22,898 nt of DNA from an uncultured Lachnospiraceae bacterium (GTDB lineage Bacteria > Bacillota > Clostridia > Lachnospirales > Lachnospiraceae): the NCBI GenBank assembly GCA_934371505.1, contig CAKRNW010000023.1, positions 1-22,898 of the forward strand, read 5' to 3'. The position numbers and the translations under genes are program-made. The notes beneath the pieces were generated by a model. The model was given only the letters and a program-made list of their open reading frames with translations. It was not told the origin of the DNA and searched no databases. Shown in pieces: positions 5,691 through 13,291 of the stretch. Position 1 is the first letter of the stretch. The number at the start of each line of letters is the position of its first letter.

Positions 5691-6620
5691 TTATTGTAAT
5701 TGTTTTCGGATCATCTCCTCTTTTAGTCCTTCTCCGATTACAATGAAGATTTCTTGTCCCTTCTCCAGTTGTTTCACTTCCGTCTGTTCCCTTGTGGCAT
5801 TTATCTCGATCCAGTGATTCTCCTCCCGGGTAAATCCCTTTACCCGGAATACCGTGCCGCATTCCGGAGTTCTTAAAATTCGCTCTGCAGCATTCCGGAG
5901 CTGCTCCGGTGTCAGATGCATTTCCATAAAGAAAAGTGACTGAAACTGTTTTTCCTCGTCCAGCTCCATTTTCACATAGGGTTCAGAGCGATAACCGCAA
6001 TCCCGGATTCTGTCAAAGTCCTCCCGGGTAAAGTCCTTCCAGTCTTTTTTTAATACATCCTCTCCCAATCGGCGCCCGCAGCGAATCTGTTCCAATGCCC
6101 GGTTCAGGTGTTCCATGGTGTGGGTAAGCTGTTCCGGCGTTGCCTCCTGTACCTTGCTCAAAACCACCTGTCCGGCATCTGCAAGCTGGGACGCCAGGAG
6201 ATAGTCTGAGGCAGGGGACAGTGTTTCTTCCAGCTTTGCATCCACAATGGCAATCACGCTCCCGATCTCATACCATTCATCCAGAGGCTCTTCCTGCAAC
6301 GTATCAAAAAATTCATCCACATCATAAATCCCGGAAGGTTCCACAATCACCCGGTCAAAGCCACGCATTCCCATGGCGATGAGTTTGGTTTTAAACCGTC
6401 TCTGGTGGCAGTCCTTGTCACAGCCCCCGGACACCATCTCCAAATCGCACTGTTCCCCCAGCAAATCCTGTAACAGCAGCATATCCACGTTCACCGCACC
6501 GAAATCATTTTCCAGAATCCCTACCTTTAATCCCTGCTTCATCAGCTGTTTCGCATAAAGCTTTAAAAAAGTTGTTTTGCCGGAGCCCAAAAAGCCGGTG
6601 ATCAGATCAATTTTAATCAT
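5691..6620 (-). CDS. CobW/COG0523-family GTPase, probable metallochaperone
   Basis: A 309-residue G3E-family GTPase. Visible motifs are Walker A GFLGSGKTT (9-17), ENDFG (37-41), EPSG (94-97) and a C-terminal CobW_C-like domain from about residue 215. Family members insert or deliver metals (zinc, cobalt, iron) to target proteins using GTP. The usual CxCC metal site is altered here to GGCDKDC (C67 and C71, CxxxC), and the guanine-specificity motif NKxD reads SKVQ (155-158). Metal choice and nucleotide specificity are therefore uncertain. GGAAGGA lies upstream of the ATG at 6620. The gene is single, with its own promoter (6659-6687) and terminator (5614-5638). It sits next to the metal ATPase pair, but a terminator separates them. 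Confidence 0.88.
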   Translation of the reverse strand: MIKIDLITGFLGSGKTTFLKLYAKQLMKQGLKVGILENDFGAVNVDMLLLQDLLGEQCDLEMVSGGCDKDCHQRRFKTKLIAMGMRGFDRVIVEPSGIYDVDEFFDTLQEEPLDEWYEIGSVIAIVDAKLEETLSPASDYLLASQLADAGQVVLSKVQEATPEQLTHTMEHLNRALEQIRCGRRLGEDVLKKDWKDFTREDFDRIRDCGYRSEPYVKMELDEEKQFQSLFFMEMHLTPEQLRNAAERILRTPECGTVFRVKGFTREENHWIEINATREQTEVKQLEKGQEIFIVIGEGLKEEMIRKQLQ

Positions 6621-6658
6621 TCCGCAGTCTTCCTTCCAGGATTCTTTTTCTGTCTCCT

Positions 6659-6687
6659 ACTTTAGCATAAGCACCTTTATGTTTCCA
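6659..6687 (-). promoter_or_regulatory. Promoter for the CobW-like gene
   Basis: On the minus strand TGGAAA (6682-6687) and TAAAGT (6659-6664) are 17 bases apart, with a TG extension just before the -10. It lies 39 bases upstream of the ATG. Confidence 0.6.
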
Positions 6688-6755
6688 GTCATTTTAATCA
6701 TGAAAATTTCTCTAAAACCGGAGATTTCAAAACGATAAATACAGCGGTTTGTCAC

Positions 6756-6784
6756 TTGCATTTTGAAGGGAAACCTAGTAGAAT
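6756..6784 (+). promoter_or_regulatory. Promoter for the permease-kinase operon
   Basis: TTGCAT (6756-6761) and TAGAAT (6779-6784) are 17 bases apart and lead into the permease gene, whose ATG is at 6828. Confidence 0.8.
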
Positions 6785-6827
6785 AACTCGCATATGCAAA
6801 AGTTCTTATTACAAAGGAGGCTGGAAA

Positions 6828-8183
6828 ATGATTGCACAAGTGTTAGCAGTTATAATCTTCCTGGCAATGTTTGTCTTAATCATTACCGAGATTTGGGAAC
6901 GTCATTATGTCACCCTGGGATGTGCATTACTTACACTGCTCCTCGTGTTCGGCGTGGGTATGCACAGCATGAGTGCCGTATGGGAAACCCTGAATCTGTA
7001 TAGTTTTTTTACACCCCAGTTCTGGTATCGTGCCGGAGAATCCGCCGGTGTATCTGCAGGTATCAACTGGGAAACCATTGTCTTCGTAGCAGGTATGATG
7101 ATCATGGTGGAAGGTATGGCACGTGTAGGCTTCTTCCGCTGGCTCTGCATGAGACTGGCAAAGTTGGTCAGGTATCAGGTGATTCCTCTTTTCATCACCT
7201 TCATGGTACTTGCTGCCTTCCTGTCCATGTTCATCGACAGCATTACTGTCATTTTGTTCCTGTCTACCGTCACGATTGAACTGGCACAGCTTTTGAAATT
7301 CAACCCGGTTCCCATGATCCTCGCGGAAGTCTTCTGTGCAAATTTAGGTGGTTCTGCTACCATGTGTGGAGATCCGCCCAACATCATCATCGGTACTTCT
7401 CTTGGATATTCCTTCATGAACTTCCTCACCAATACCGGTGTGATTGCAGGAATCTCCCTGATTGTGATTGTGCTTTATTTCTATGCGGTTCTGCATAAAG
7501 ATTTAAAGGCAACTCCGGTTACCGAGGAAATGATTCAGTCTTTCCCCACACCGGCATCTGCTATTGTGGACAAGAAGGGCTTTATTGCAAGCTGCGTGAT
7601 TTTCCTCTGCGCGGTTGTTCTGCTGATTACCCACGCGACCACCAGACTGACCGTATCCACCATCGGTGTCTTCATCGCTGTTGTAACACTGATTGCTGCA
7701 GGTAAACACATCGGCGAGGTATTAAAAGGTGTGGATTACAAAACCCTGCTGTTCTTCGTCGGACTGTTCGTCGTTGTCGGTGGTCTGGAGCAGACCGGTA
7801 TCTTAAACGTAATGGCTGATTTCATCGGTAAGATCAGCGGTGGAAACTTCATGCTGATGATTGCTATTATCATCCTGCTGTCCGCTGTGGCAAGTGCATT
7901 CGTAGATAACATTCCTTTTGCAGCAACCATGATTCCTATCATCAATACACTGGCTGCCACCGAAGGGGTTCCTCTGGATGTTCTGGCATGGTCTCTGGCC
8001 ATGGGAACTGATGTAGGTGGCTCTGCTACCCCGATCGGTGCTTCCGCAAACGTGGTTGGTGTGGCAACCGCAGCCAAGGAAGGTTACATCATCCGTTGGG
8101 GAAAATATTGCAAAGTGATGGCTCCTGCGACTATAATAGTAGTAGTACTTTCTATTATCAGCATTTATGTAAGATATTTATAA
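6828..8183 (+). CDS. SLC13/ArsB-like ion-transporter-superfamily permease
   Basis: A 451-residue polytopic membrane protein with about 11-12 hydrophobic segments. It has the two inverted halves typical of the ion transporter superfamily. The first half carries the NLGGSATMCGDPPNIIIGTS signature, and the second carries FVDNIPFAATM and DVGGSATPIGASANVV. These Asp/Asn-Pro and GGSAT-x-x-G loops form the substrate and sodium/proton sites. The pattern is nearest to ArsB/NhaD/P-like SLC13 permeases; the substrate (dicarboxylate, sulfate, arsenite or sodium) cannot be read from the sequence. The ATG at 6828 follows AAAGGAGG at ideal spacing; the open frame begins earlier, at 6756, but that stretch holds the promoter. 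The kinase-like gene follows after 18 bases in the same operon. No arsR or other regulator is adjacent. Confidence 0.88.
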   Translation: MIAQVLAVIIFLAMFVLIITEIWERHYVTLGCALLTLLLVFGVGMHSMSAVWETLNLYSFFTPQFWYRAGESAGVSAGINWETIVFVAGMMIMVEGMARVGFFRWLCMRLAKLVRYQVIPLFITFMVLAAFLSMFIDSITVILFLSTVTIELAQLLKFNPVPMILAEVFCANLGGSATMCGDPPNIIIGTSLGYSFMNFLTNTGVIAGISLIVIVLYFYAVLHKDLKATPVTEEMIQSFPTPASAIVDKKGFIASCVIFLCAVVLLITHATTRLTVSTIGVFIAVVTLIAAGKHIGEVLKGVDYKTLLFFVGLFVVVGGLEQTGILNVMADFIGKISGGNFMLMIAIIILLSAVASAFVDNIPFAATMIPIINTLAATEGVPLDVLAWSLAMGTDVGGSATPIGASANVVGVATAAKEGYIIRWGKYCKVMAPATIIVVVLSIISIYVRYL

Positions 8184-8201
8184 AACAGGAGGGAAACTAC
8201 T

Positions 8202-8798
8202 ATGGAAAAACAACTTATCATTTCTGTTGGACGTGAGTATGGAAGTGGCGGTCATGAAATCGCCCAGAAACTTGCAGACCATTACGGACTGCCCCTCTAT
8301 GACCACAATCTGCTGGATGAAATGGCCGAGAAAAAGAATCTGTCTGCAAAAGAGCTGTCTGCCTTTGATGAGAAACAGAAAGGGTTATTCTTTAACCACA
8401 AGGTCCGTGGCATGAGTATATCTCCCGCTGAAAATGTGGCTGAATTGCAGTTTAAATACTTAAAGGAAAAAGCTGCCTCAGGTGAGTCCTTCGTCATCGT
8501 AGGACGCTGTGCTGAGCATGTACTGCAGGGCACGGAAGGCTTAACCACTATCTTTATCCTGGGGGATTCCGAGGCAAAGATTCAGCGTATCTGCCAGCTC
8601 CACAACATGAGCCATCACGATGCTGAGGTGTTCTGTAAGGAAAAAGACCGCCGCAGAAAGGCTTACCATAACAGCCACTGCCCCCTGCACTGGGGTGATT
8701 CCCGGGGTTACGAGCTGTCCATCAACAGCAGCAAACTGGGCATCGATCATACCGTAAAAATCATTGAAGACTACATTGATATCAAAAGAAAGAAATAG
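8202..8798 (+). CDS. Cytidylate-kinase-like P-loop protein
   Basis: A 198-residue protein of the cytidylate kinase-like family (Cytidylate_kin2 type). The P-loop is a variant, SVGREYGSGGHEIAQKLA (9-26), lacking the classical GKS/T lysine. LPLYDHNLLDEMA follows, and FVIVGRCAEHVL near residue 97 is the conserved central strand. An Arg-rich lid (KEKDRRRKAYH) and a nucleotide-binding-like C-terminus (WGDSRGYELSINSSKLG) complete the fold. The true substrate of this family is generally not known; it is distinct from housekeeping Cmk. AGGAGG precedes the ATG. It is cotranscribed with the permease, suggesting that it senses or modulates transport, but this is inference. Confidence 0.85.
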   Translation: MEKQLIISVGREYGSGGHEIAQKLADHYGLPLYDHNLLDEMAEKKNLSAKELSAFDEKQKGLFFNHKVRGMSISPAENVAELQFKYLKEKAASGESFVIVGRCAEHVLQGTEGLTTIFILGDSEAKIQRICQLHNMSHHDAEVFCKEKDRRRKAYHNSHCPLHWGDSRGYELSINSSKLGIDHTVKIIEDYIDIKRKK

Positions 8799-8823
8799 AG
8801 GCAGCTGAGCCTGTTGTTAAAAG

Positions 8824-8854
8824 GAGCCACCGCATTTTCGCGGCGGCTCTTTTT
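8824..8854. terminator. Bidirectional terminator
   Basis: GAGCCACCGC (8824-8833) pairs with GCGGCGGCTC (8840-8849), with one mismatch and loop ATTTTC. T5 follows on the plus strand, and TTTT follows on the minus strand. It serves both the kinase-like gene and the convergent methyltransferase gene, whose last codons run into it. Confidence 0.88.
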
Positions 8855-10247
8855 ACGTTTTTATTAAAAGCGCTACAGTCTCTATCCCTGTGGTCCAGGG
8901 GAATTGATCCACACTGACACACCGGGTCATGCGATAACCGGCGGCATAAAATGCCTCCAGATCTCTTGCCAGACTGGTGGGCTTACAGGAAATATACACC
9001 AGCTGTTTCACACCATATCCCAGAATCTTACCGATTGCCTTGGGATGAATGCCATCTCTGGGCGGATCCAGGATAATCATGTCCGGCTTCTGCTCCAGAT
9101 CGTCCAGTACCCTCAGGACATCTCCTGCAATAAACTCGCAGTTATCCAATCCATTGTCCCTGGCATTTTCCCTGGCCGCTTTCACCGCTTCCTCCACGAT
9201 TTCCACACCGATCACTTTCTTTGCCACCGGAGCCATCAGCTGGGCAATGGTTCCGGTTCCGCTGTACAGGTCAAAGACCGTTTTATCCGGTTCTTCCCCG
9301 GCCTCATTCAGATTTCCTACATATTCACGGACTGTCTCATAGAGAACTTCTGCGCTGTAGCTGTTGGTCTGAAAAAAGGAAAAAGGGGAAATCCGGAATC
9401 TCAGTCCCAGTAATTCTTCATAAAAATAATCCTGTCCATAGAGAAGCTCCGTCCGGTCGCTCTGAATCACATCTGCCACACTGTCATTTTCAATATGGAG
9501 GATTCCTACAATTTTTCCTTCCAGAGGCAGTTCTCTCAGCATCACGGTAAATCCGGTAAGATCCGGCTGCTGTTGGGTTGTAGTCACCAGAGCCACCAGG
9601 ATTTCTCCGGTGCGGGATGCTTTACGAACCAGTAAATGGCGCAGATAGCCCACATGGGTCAGACGATGGAAAAAGGGTAATCCCGTTCCGGCAAAGTAAT
9701 CCAGTACTCCACCCAGAATTTTCCGATAGTCCTCATCTACAATCTGGCAGCTCCGCACACTCACCAAATCATAAAAGCTTCCTCTCTTATGCATGCCGAG
9801 AGCCAGCGGTCCGTCTTTTACCTCATCACCAAAAGTAAATTCCATTTTATTTCTGTAACCATAGATTACCGGGCTTGCCTTGATCCCCTCAAAGATTTCC
9901 GGGTTTTCTTCCAGATAGGGAGCCAGCAGATTTCTAATCTGTCCTTCTTTCACTTGAAGCTGTTCTTCATAGGGCAGACTGATATAGGTACAGCCACCGC
10001 ATTTACCAAAATGGGGACAGACAGCTTCTTCTTTTTCCATAGGAGATTTCTCCAGCACTTCCAGAAGCACCCCTTCTGCTTTTTTCTTCCGGTTCTTATT
10101 GACACGGAAAGAAACTTTCTGCCCGGGTAACGCATTTTTGACCAGCGCAGTCTCTGTTGTCCCATCTTCCATGAGGACTTGTACTATTCCTTTGTTGGGA
10201 AAGTCGATTCTTTCTACGATTCCCTCATAAGTAACACCTTTTTTCAT
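8853..10247 (-). CDS. rlmD: 23S rRNA (uracil-5-)-methyltransferase, RlmD/RlmCD type
   Basis: A 464-residue SAM-dependent enzyme that makes 5-methyluridine in 23S rRNA. An N-terminal TRAM domain (about 1-60) binds RNA. Four cysteines for a 4Fe-4S cluster are visible: C77, C83 and C86 in CPHFGKCGGC, and C167 in VRSCQIV. The methyltransferase core has FFQTNSYSAEVLY, the SAM loop DLYSGTGTIAQLMAP, DPPRDGIHPKA and the catalytic cysteine in YISCKPTSLARDLE. Gram-positive members often modify both U747 and U1939 (RlmCD), so target choice is uncertain. A GAAGG motif lies just before the ATG at 10247. It is preceded by a terminator for the upstream gene, so it likely has its own promoter; TTGAAC with a weak -10 near 10280-10310 is the only candidate. 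Confidence 0.94.
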   Translation of the reverse strand: MKKGVTYEGIVERIDFPNKGIVQVLMEDGTTETALVKNALPGQKVSFRVNKNRKKKAEGVLLEVLEKSPMEKEEAVCPHFGKCGGCTYISLPYEEQLQVKEGQIRNLLAPYLEENPEIFEGIKASPVIYGYRNKMEFTFGDEVKDGPLALGMHKRGSFYDLVSVRSCQIVDEDYRKILGGVLDYFAGTGLPFFHRLTHVGYLRHLLVRKASRTGEILVALVTTTQQQPDLTGFTVMLRELPLEGKIVGILHIENDSVADVIQSDRTELLYGQDYFYEELLGLRFRISPFSFFQTNSYSAEVLYETVREYVGNLNEAGEEPDKTVFDLYSGTGTIAQLMAPVAKKVIGVEIVEEAVKAARENARDNGLDNCEFIAGDVLRVLDDLEQKPDMIILDPPRDGIHPKAIGKILGYGVKQLVYISCKPTSLARDLEAFYAAGYRMTRCVSVDQFPWTTGIETVALLIKT

Positions 10248-10313
10248 CCTTCACATTCTCTTCCCTGGGTATCCCCTGTATTGATGCCGTCGCAGTGCGT
10301 TCAAGGCGAAGCA

Positions 10314-10352
10314 TTTTGCCTGCGCAGGAAGGAATTTCCTATGCAGGCAAAA
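10314..10352 (-). other. Strong hairpin in the intergenic region
   Basis: TTTTGCCTGC (10314-10323) pairs perfectly with GCAGGCAAAA (10343-10352). The inner arms AGGAA and TTCCT pair around a 5-base loop after a 2-by-2 mismatch. It directly abuts the terminator hairpin at 10353-10394. No U-tract follows on the minus strand. It could stabilise a 3' end, be part of a small RNA, or be a dispersed repeat. Confidence 0.55.
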
Positions 10353-10394
10353 ACTGCCGTACCGTCAGAATCCTCTTCTGCACAGTACGGCAGT
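10349..10394 (-). terminator. Terminator after the acidic-tail membrane protein gene
   Basis: On the minus strand ACTGCCGTAC and GTACGGCAGT form a 10-bp stem. Nested inside it are CAGAA and TTCTG arms. TTTTT follows immediately (A run at 10349-10353 on the plus strand). It begins about 20 bases after the stop at 10414. Confidence 0.85.
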
Positions 10395-10413
10395 CTTACC
10401 TTTTGATCAAAAG

Positions 10414-10725
10414 CTATTCCTCATCCTTCAACTCTTCATCCGATTCCTCTTCTTCATCCTCAAAGAATTCGTCATCAAACTCATCGTCAAAATCGTCCTC
10501 GAAATCCTCCAGATAATCCGGGGCAAAATAACGGTATACACCATAACCTATCGCAGCTGCCACAGCTACAATGCCCGCAATAACAGCCACCCATACAGCC
10601 GGGTTGGTCTTTTTCTTCTCTTCTTCCTTTTTACCCAGCAAAGCTCCCAGCCTACCAAGATCCAGCTTGCCTAAATCCATCTTACTCAGTTTACTCATAT
10701 CGATTACATCTTCTAATCTATACAT
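10414..10725 (-). CDS. Small single-pass membrane protein with acidic tail
   Basis: A 103-residue protein of unknown function. It has an amphipathic, Leu/Gly/Lys-rich N-terminus with a repeated unit (KMDLGKLDLGRLGALLGKK, about 15-33). A charged linker and one transmembrane segment follow (about 43-67, WVAVIAGIVAVAAAIGYGVY). It ends in an extremely acidic C-terminus of Asp/Glu/Phe repeats from about residue 72. The start at 10725 follows AAAGGATG; a second ATG nine codons in is less well supported. It is a single gene between its own promoter and a strong terminator. The acidic tail could bind cations or basic partners; no family assignment is claimed beyond resemblance to short clostridial membrane proteins. 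Confidence 0.75.
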   Translation of the reverse strand: MYRLEDVIDMSKLSKMDLGKLDLGRLGALLGKKEEEKKKTNPAVWVAVIAGIVAVAAAIGYGVYRYFAPDYLEDFEDDFDDEFDDEFFEDEEEESDEELKDEE

Positions 10726-10780
10726 GGGCGTCCATCCTTTCTCGCATTGTTATATGAAATGCTCTTCTAAAATATAACAT

Positions 10781-10809
10781 AGTATACCACATCCTATCTG
10801 TTTTTACCA
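10781..10809 (-). promoter_or_regulatory. Promoter for the acidic-tail membrane protein
   Basis: On the minus strand a good -10 TATACT (10781-10786) lies 17 bases after a weak -35 TGGTAA (10804-10809), about 55 bases upstream of the ATG. Confidence 0.5.
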
Positions 10810-10853
10810 CGGCTTTATAAAAGTTTTAGATTTGGTTTTAGATTCGGGAACTT

Positions 10854-13190
10854 TTAAATTTTTATCAGTTTGGCAAAACCGGCATACATAATTTTTTGAC
10901 CTGTGGAGTCAAATTCCACTGTCACCCGATAATCTCTCGGTCCTGCTTCCAGGGCTTTTACCGTTCCGTCACCATACTTAATATGGCGAACCCTGTCTCC
11001 TACCTCGTAATCCGGTTTTCCAAAGGCTCCGCCTCCTTTGGAAATGCCGGGAGCGTTAAGCGATGCCATGCCTCTCGCAATGAACGGTTGATTCTCCTCA
11101 GCCGTTTTTTTCGGGCGAAGAGTTGCTTTAGGCTTCGCCTGTCCAGAATAGCCCACAGGTTTTTCGTCCCGGAAGTTTATGCTCCGGGACGGAGAATGTA
11201 AGGATGCCTCAAAGGAAGCCTCGAAGGAAGCTCCCAGAGATGGAAAACGTTTAGGAGGATTGAGTTCGCCATCCAGCAGTTCTCCGGGGATTTCCCTTAC
11301 AAAACGGCTCACCGGATTATATTGGGTTTCTCCATGAATCATTCTGGATCTGGCAAAGGAGAGGGTCAGATCTTTTTTGGCGCGGGTGATTCCTACATAG
11401 GCAAGACGGCGTTCCTCCTCCAAATCCGCCTCATTTTCCGAGTGGATGCTCATATAGCTGGGAAATAAACCATCTTCCATTCCCGCCAGATAGACCTGTT
11501 CAAACTCCAGTCCTTTGGATGAATGAAGCGTCATCAGCAGCACCCGGTTTCCATCATCATCCACCCGGTCAATGTCGGCTACCAATGCCACCTCCTGTAA
11601 AAAGCCGCTGAGAGAAGGCTCCTCTGCCGTTTCTTCATACGCTATCATTTTATTCAATAACTCCTGGACATTTTCCATCCGGTCATTGGTTTCTTCCTTG
11701 TCTCCCTCATCCAGGTAATCTTCATATTGGGTCGTCTCAATAATATCGGACATCAATTCCTTTAAATGATCATTTTCTGCCTTTGCGCGGAATACTTGAA
11801 TCATCCGTACAAAGGGGGTAAGCTTGGATACTCCCTTGCCGATTCCCGGAATCATCTCTGCCTGTGTCAATGCATCAAAGAAGCTGATATTCTGAGCGTC
11901 TGCGTAAGCCTGCACCCGGTTGATGGTAGTAGCTCCAATTCCTCTTTTGGGAATATTGATGATCCGTTTCACTGCCAGGTCATCTCTTCCGTTGTCGATG
12001 GTTTTTAAATAGGCCAGCATGTCCTTAATCTCTCTGCGGGCATAGAAATTGGTTCCCCCTACCACATCATAAGGAATGCCCTCCATGATAAACTGTTCCT
12101 CCAGCAGTCTGGCCTGGGCATTGGTACGGTACAGTACAGCACAGTCTCCGTACTTGACTTTTCCGGTTCTTACTTTTCGTGCCACATCCGACGCAATGTA
12201 CTCCGCTTCCTCATAGGCGGTATCAAAGGGACGAAGATGAATCTGCTCTCCATCCTTGATGCGGGTCCAGAGAGATTTTTCTTTTCTCCCCCGGTTATTG
12301 GCAATCACACTGTTGGCAGCATCCAGGATAATCTGGGTTGACCGGTAATTCTGCTCCAGTTTGATCACTTTCGCCTCCGGGTACACCTGTTCAAAGTCCA
12401 GGATATTGCGGATATTGGCTCCACGGAATTTATAAATGGACTGGTCATCATCTCCCACCACACACAGATTCCGGTATTTTCCCGCCAGAAGACGGATCAG
12501 TTCAAACTGTGCCGTATTGGTATCCTGGTACTCGTCCACCATAATATACTGAAACCGTTCCTGATAGGATTCCAACACATCAGGGCAATTCCGAAACAGC
12601 TCTACCGTTTTTACAATAAGATCATCAAAATCCAATGCATTGTTCTTTTTCAATGTATTCTGATATTCCTCGTAAACGAAAGCAATCTTGTCTGCCCGCC
12701 AGTCTCCTGCATTTCTCAATCGATATTCTGTAGGACTGATGAGTTCGTCCTTCGCAGAGGAGATGACACCCAGCAAAGCTCTTTCCTTATATTGCTTCGT
12801 ATCCACATTCAGGCGTTTGCAGACATCTTTCATGATAGATTTCTGATCATCTGTATCGTAAATGGTAAAACTGGTATCAAACCCCAGCCGGTCAATATAG
12901 CGGCGCAGAATCCGTACGCATGTGGAATGAAAAGTGGATACCCAGATACTTTCTGAACCAAATCCCACTATTTTATCCACACGCTCCCTCATTTCTCCTG
13001 CTGCTTTATTGGTAAAAGTAATGGCTAGGATATTCCAAGGATTCACGCCTTCCTGATCGATGAGATAAGCGATTCGGTGGGTCAGCACCCTTGTTTTTCC
13101 CGAGCCGGCTCCTGCCAGAATCAAAACAGGTCCCTGCGTGGTAAATACGCCCTCTTTCTGTTGTTCATTCAAGGTATCATACATGCTCAT
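10854..13190 (-). CDS. pcrA: ATP-dependent DNA helicase PcrA/UvrD
   Basis: A 778-residue superfamily 1A 3'-5' helicase for nucleotide-excision repair, replication restart and removal of RecA filaments. Helicase motifs appear in order: LNEQQKEGV (Q-motif region), GAGSGKT (Walker A, 27-33), VDEYQDTN (Walker B), VGDDDQSIYKFRGA, QNYRST, LMTLHSSKGLEF and YVGITRAKKDL. The C-terminus ends in a Tudor-like RNA-polymerase-interaction domain, starting YEVGDRVRHIKYGDGTV. I chose the ATG at 13190, whose N-terminus MSMYDTLNEQQKEG is typical; the SD-like GGAAAGG is about 15 bases upstream. The frame is open to 13232, but that stretch lies against the upstream terminator. It is likely a single-gene unit. Confidence 0.96.
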   Translation of the reverse strand: MSMYDTLNEQQKEGVFTTQGPVLILAGAGSGKTRVLTHRIAYLIDQEGVNPWNILAITFTNKAAGEMRERVDKIVGFGSESIWVSTFHSTCVRILRRYIDRLGFDTSFTIYDTDDQKSIMKDVCKRLNVDTKQYKERALLGVISSAKDELISPTEYRLRNAGDWRADKIAFVYEEYQNTLKKNNALDFDDLIVKTVELFRNCPDVLESYQERFQYIMVDEYQDTNTAQFELIRLLAGKYRNLCVVGDDDQSIYKFRGANIRNILDFEQVYPEAKVIKLEQNYRSTQIILDAANSVIANNRGRKEKSLWTRIKDGEQIHLRPFDTAYEEAEYIASDVARKVRTGKVKYGDCAVLYRTNAQARLLEEQFIMEGIPYDVVGGTNFYARREIKDMLAYLKTIDNGRDDLAVKRIINIPKRGIGATTINRVQAYADAQNISFFDALTQAEMIPGIGKGVSKLTPFVRMIQVFRAKAENDHLKELMSDIIETTQYEDYLDEGDKEETNDRMENVQELLNKMIAYEETAEEPSLSGFLQEVALVADIDRVDDDGNRVLLMTLHSSKGLEFEQVYLAGMEDGLFPSYMSIHSENEADLEEERRLAYVGITRAKKDLTLSFARSRMIHGETQYNPVSRFVREIPGELLDGELNPPKRFPSLGASFEASFEASLHSPSRSINFRDEKPVGYSGQAKPKATLRPKKTAEENQPFIARGMASLNAPGISKGGGAFGKPDYEVGDRVRHIKYGDGTVKALEAGPRDYRVTVEFDSTGQKIMYAGFAKLIKI

Positions 13191-13225
13191 AAACGAATCA
13201 ATAACCTTTCCTATATTCCTGTGCA

Positions 13226-13252
13226 ATAACAAGACCCCGCAGACGCGGGGTC
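13226..13252 (-). terminator. Terminator of the pspA-SPFH operon
   Basis: GACCCCGC (13233-13240) and GCGGGGTC (13245-13252) form a perfect 8-bp GC-rich stem with loop agac. On the minus strand it is followed by TTGTTATT. It lies 40 bases after the SPFH gene stop. Confidence 0.8.
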
Positions 13253-13291
13253 CTGAATAACATGATTATAACATCTTTTGTCGAATGCTCT

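Noticed and set aside
6657..6839. 60-codon minus-strand frame upstream of the permease
   Set aside because: It crosses the permease promoter and ribosome binding site and has no ribosome binding site of its own.
13191..13232. PcrA start at 13232
   Set aside because: That ATG abuts the upstream terminator hairpin, and the extra residues are not typical of PcrA.
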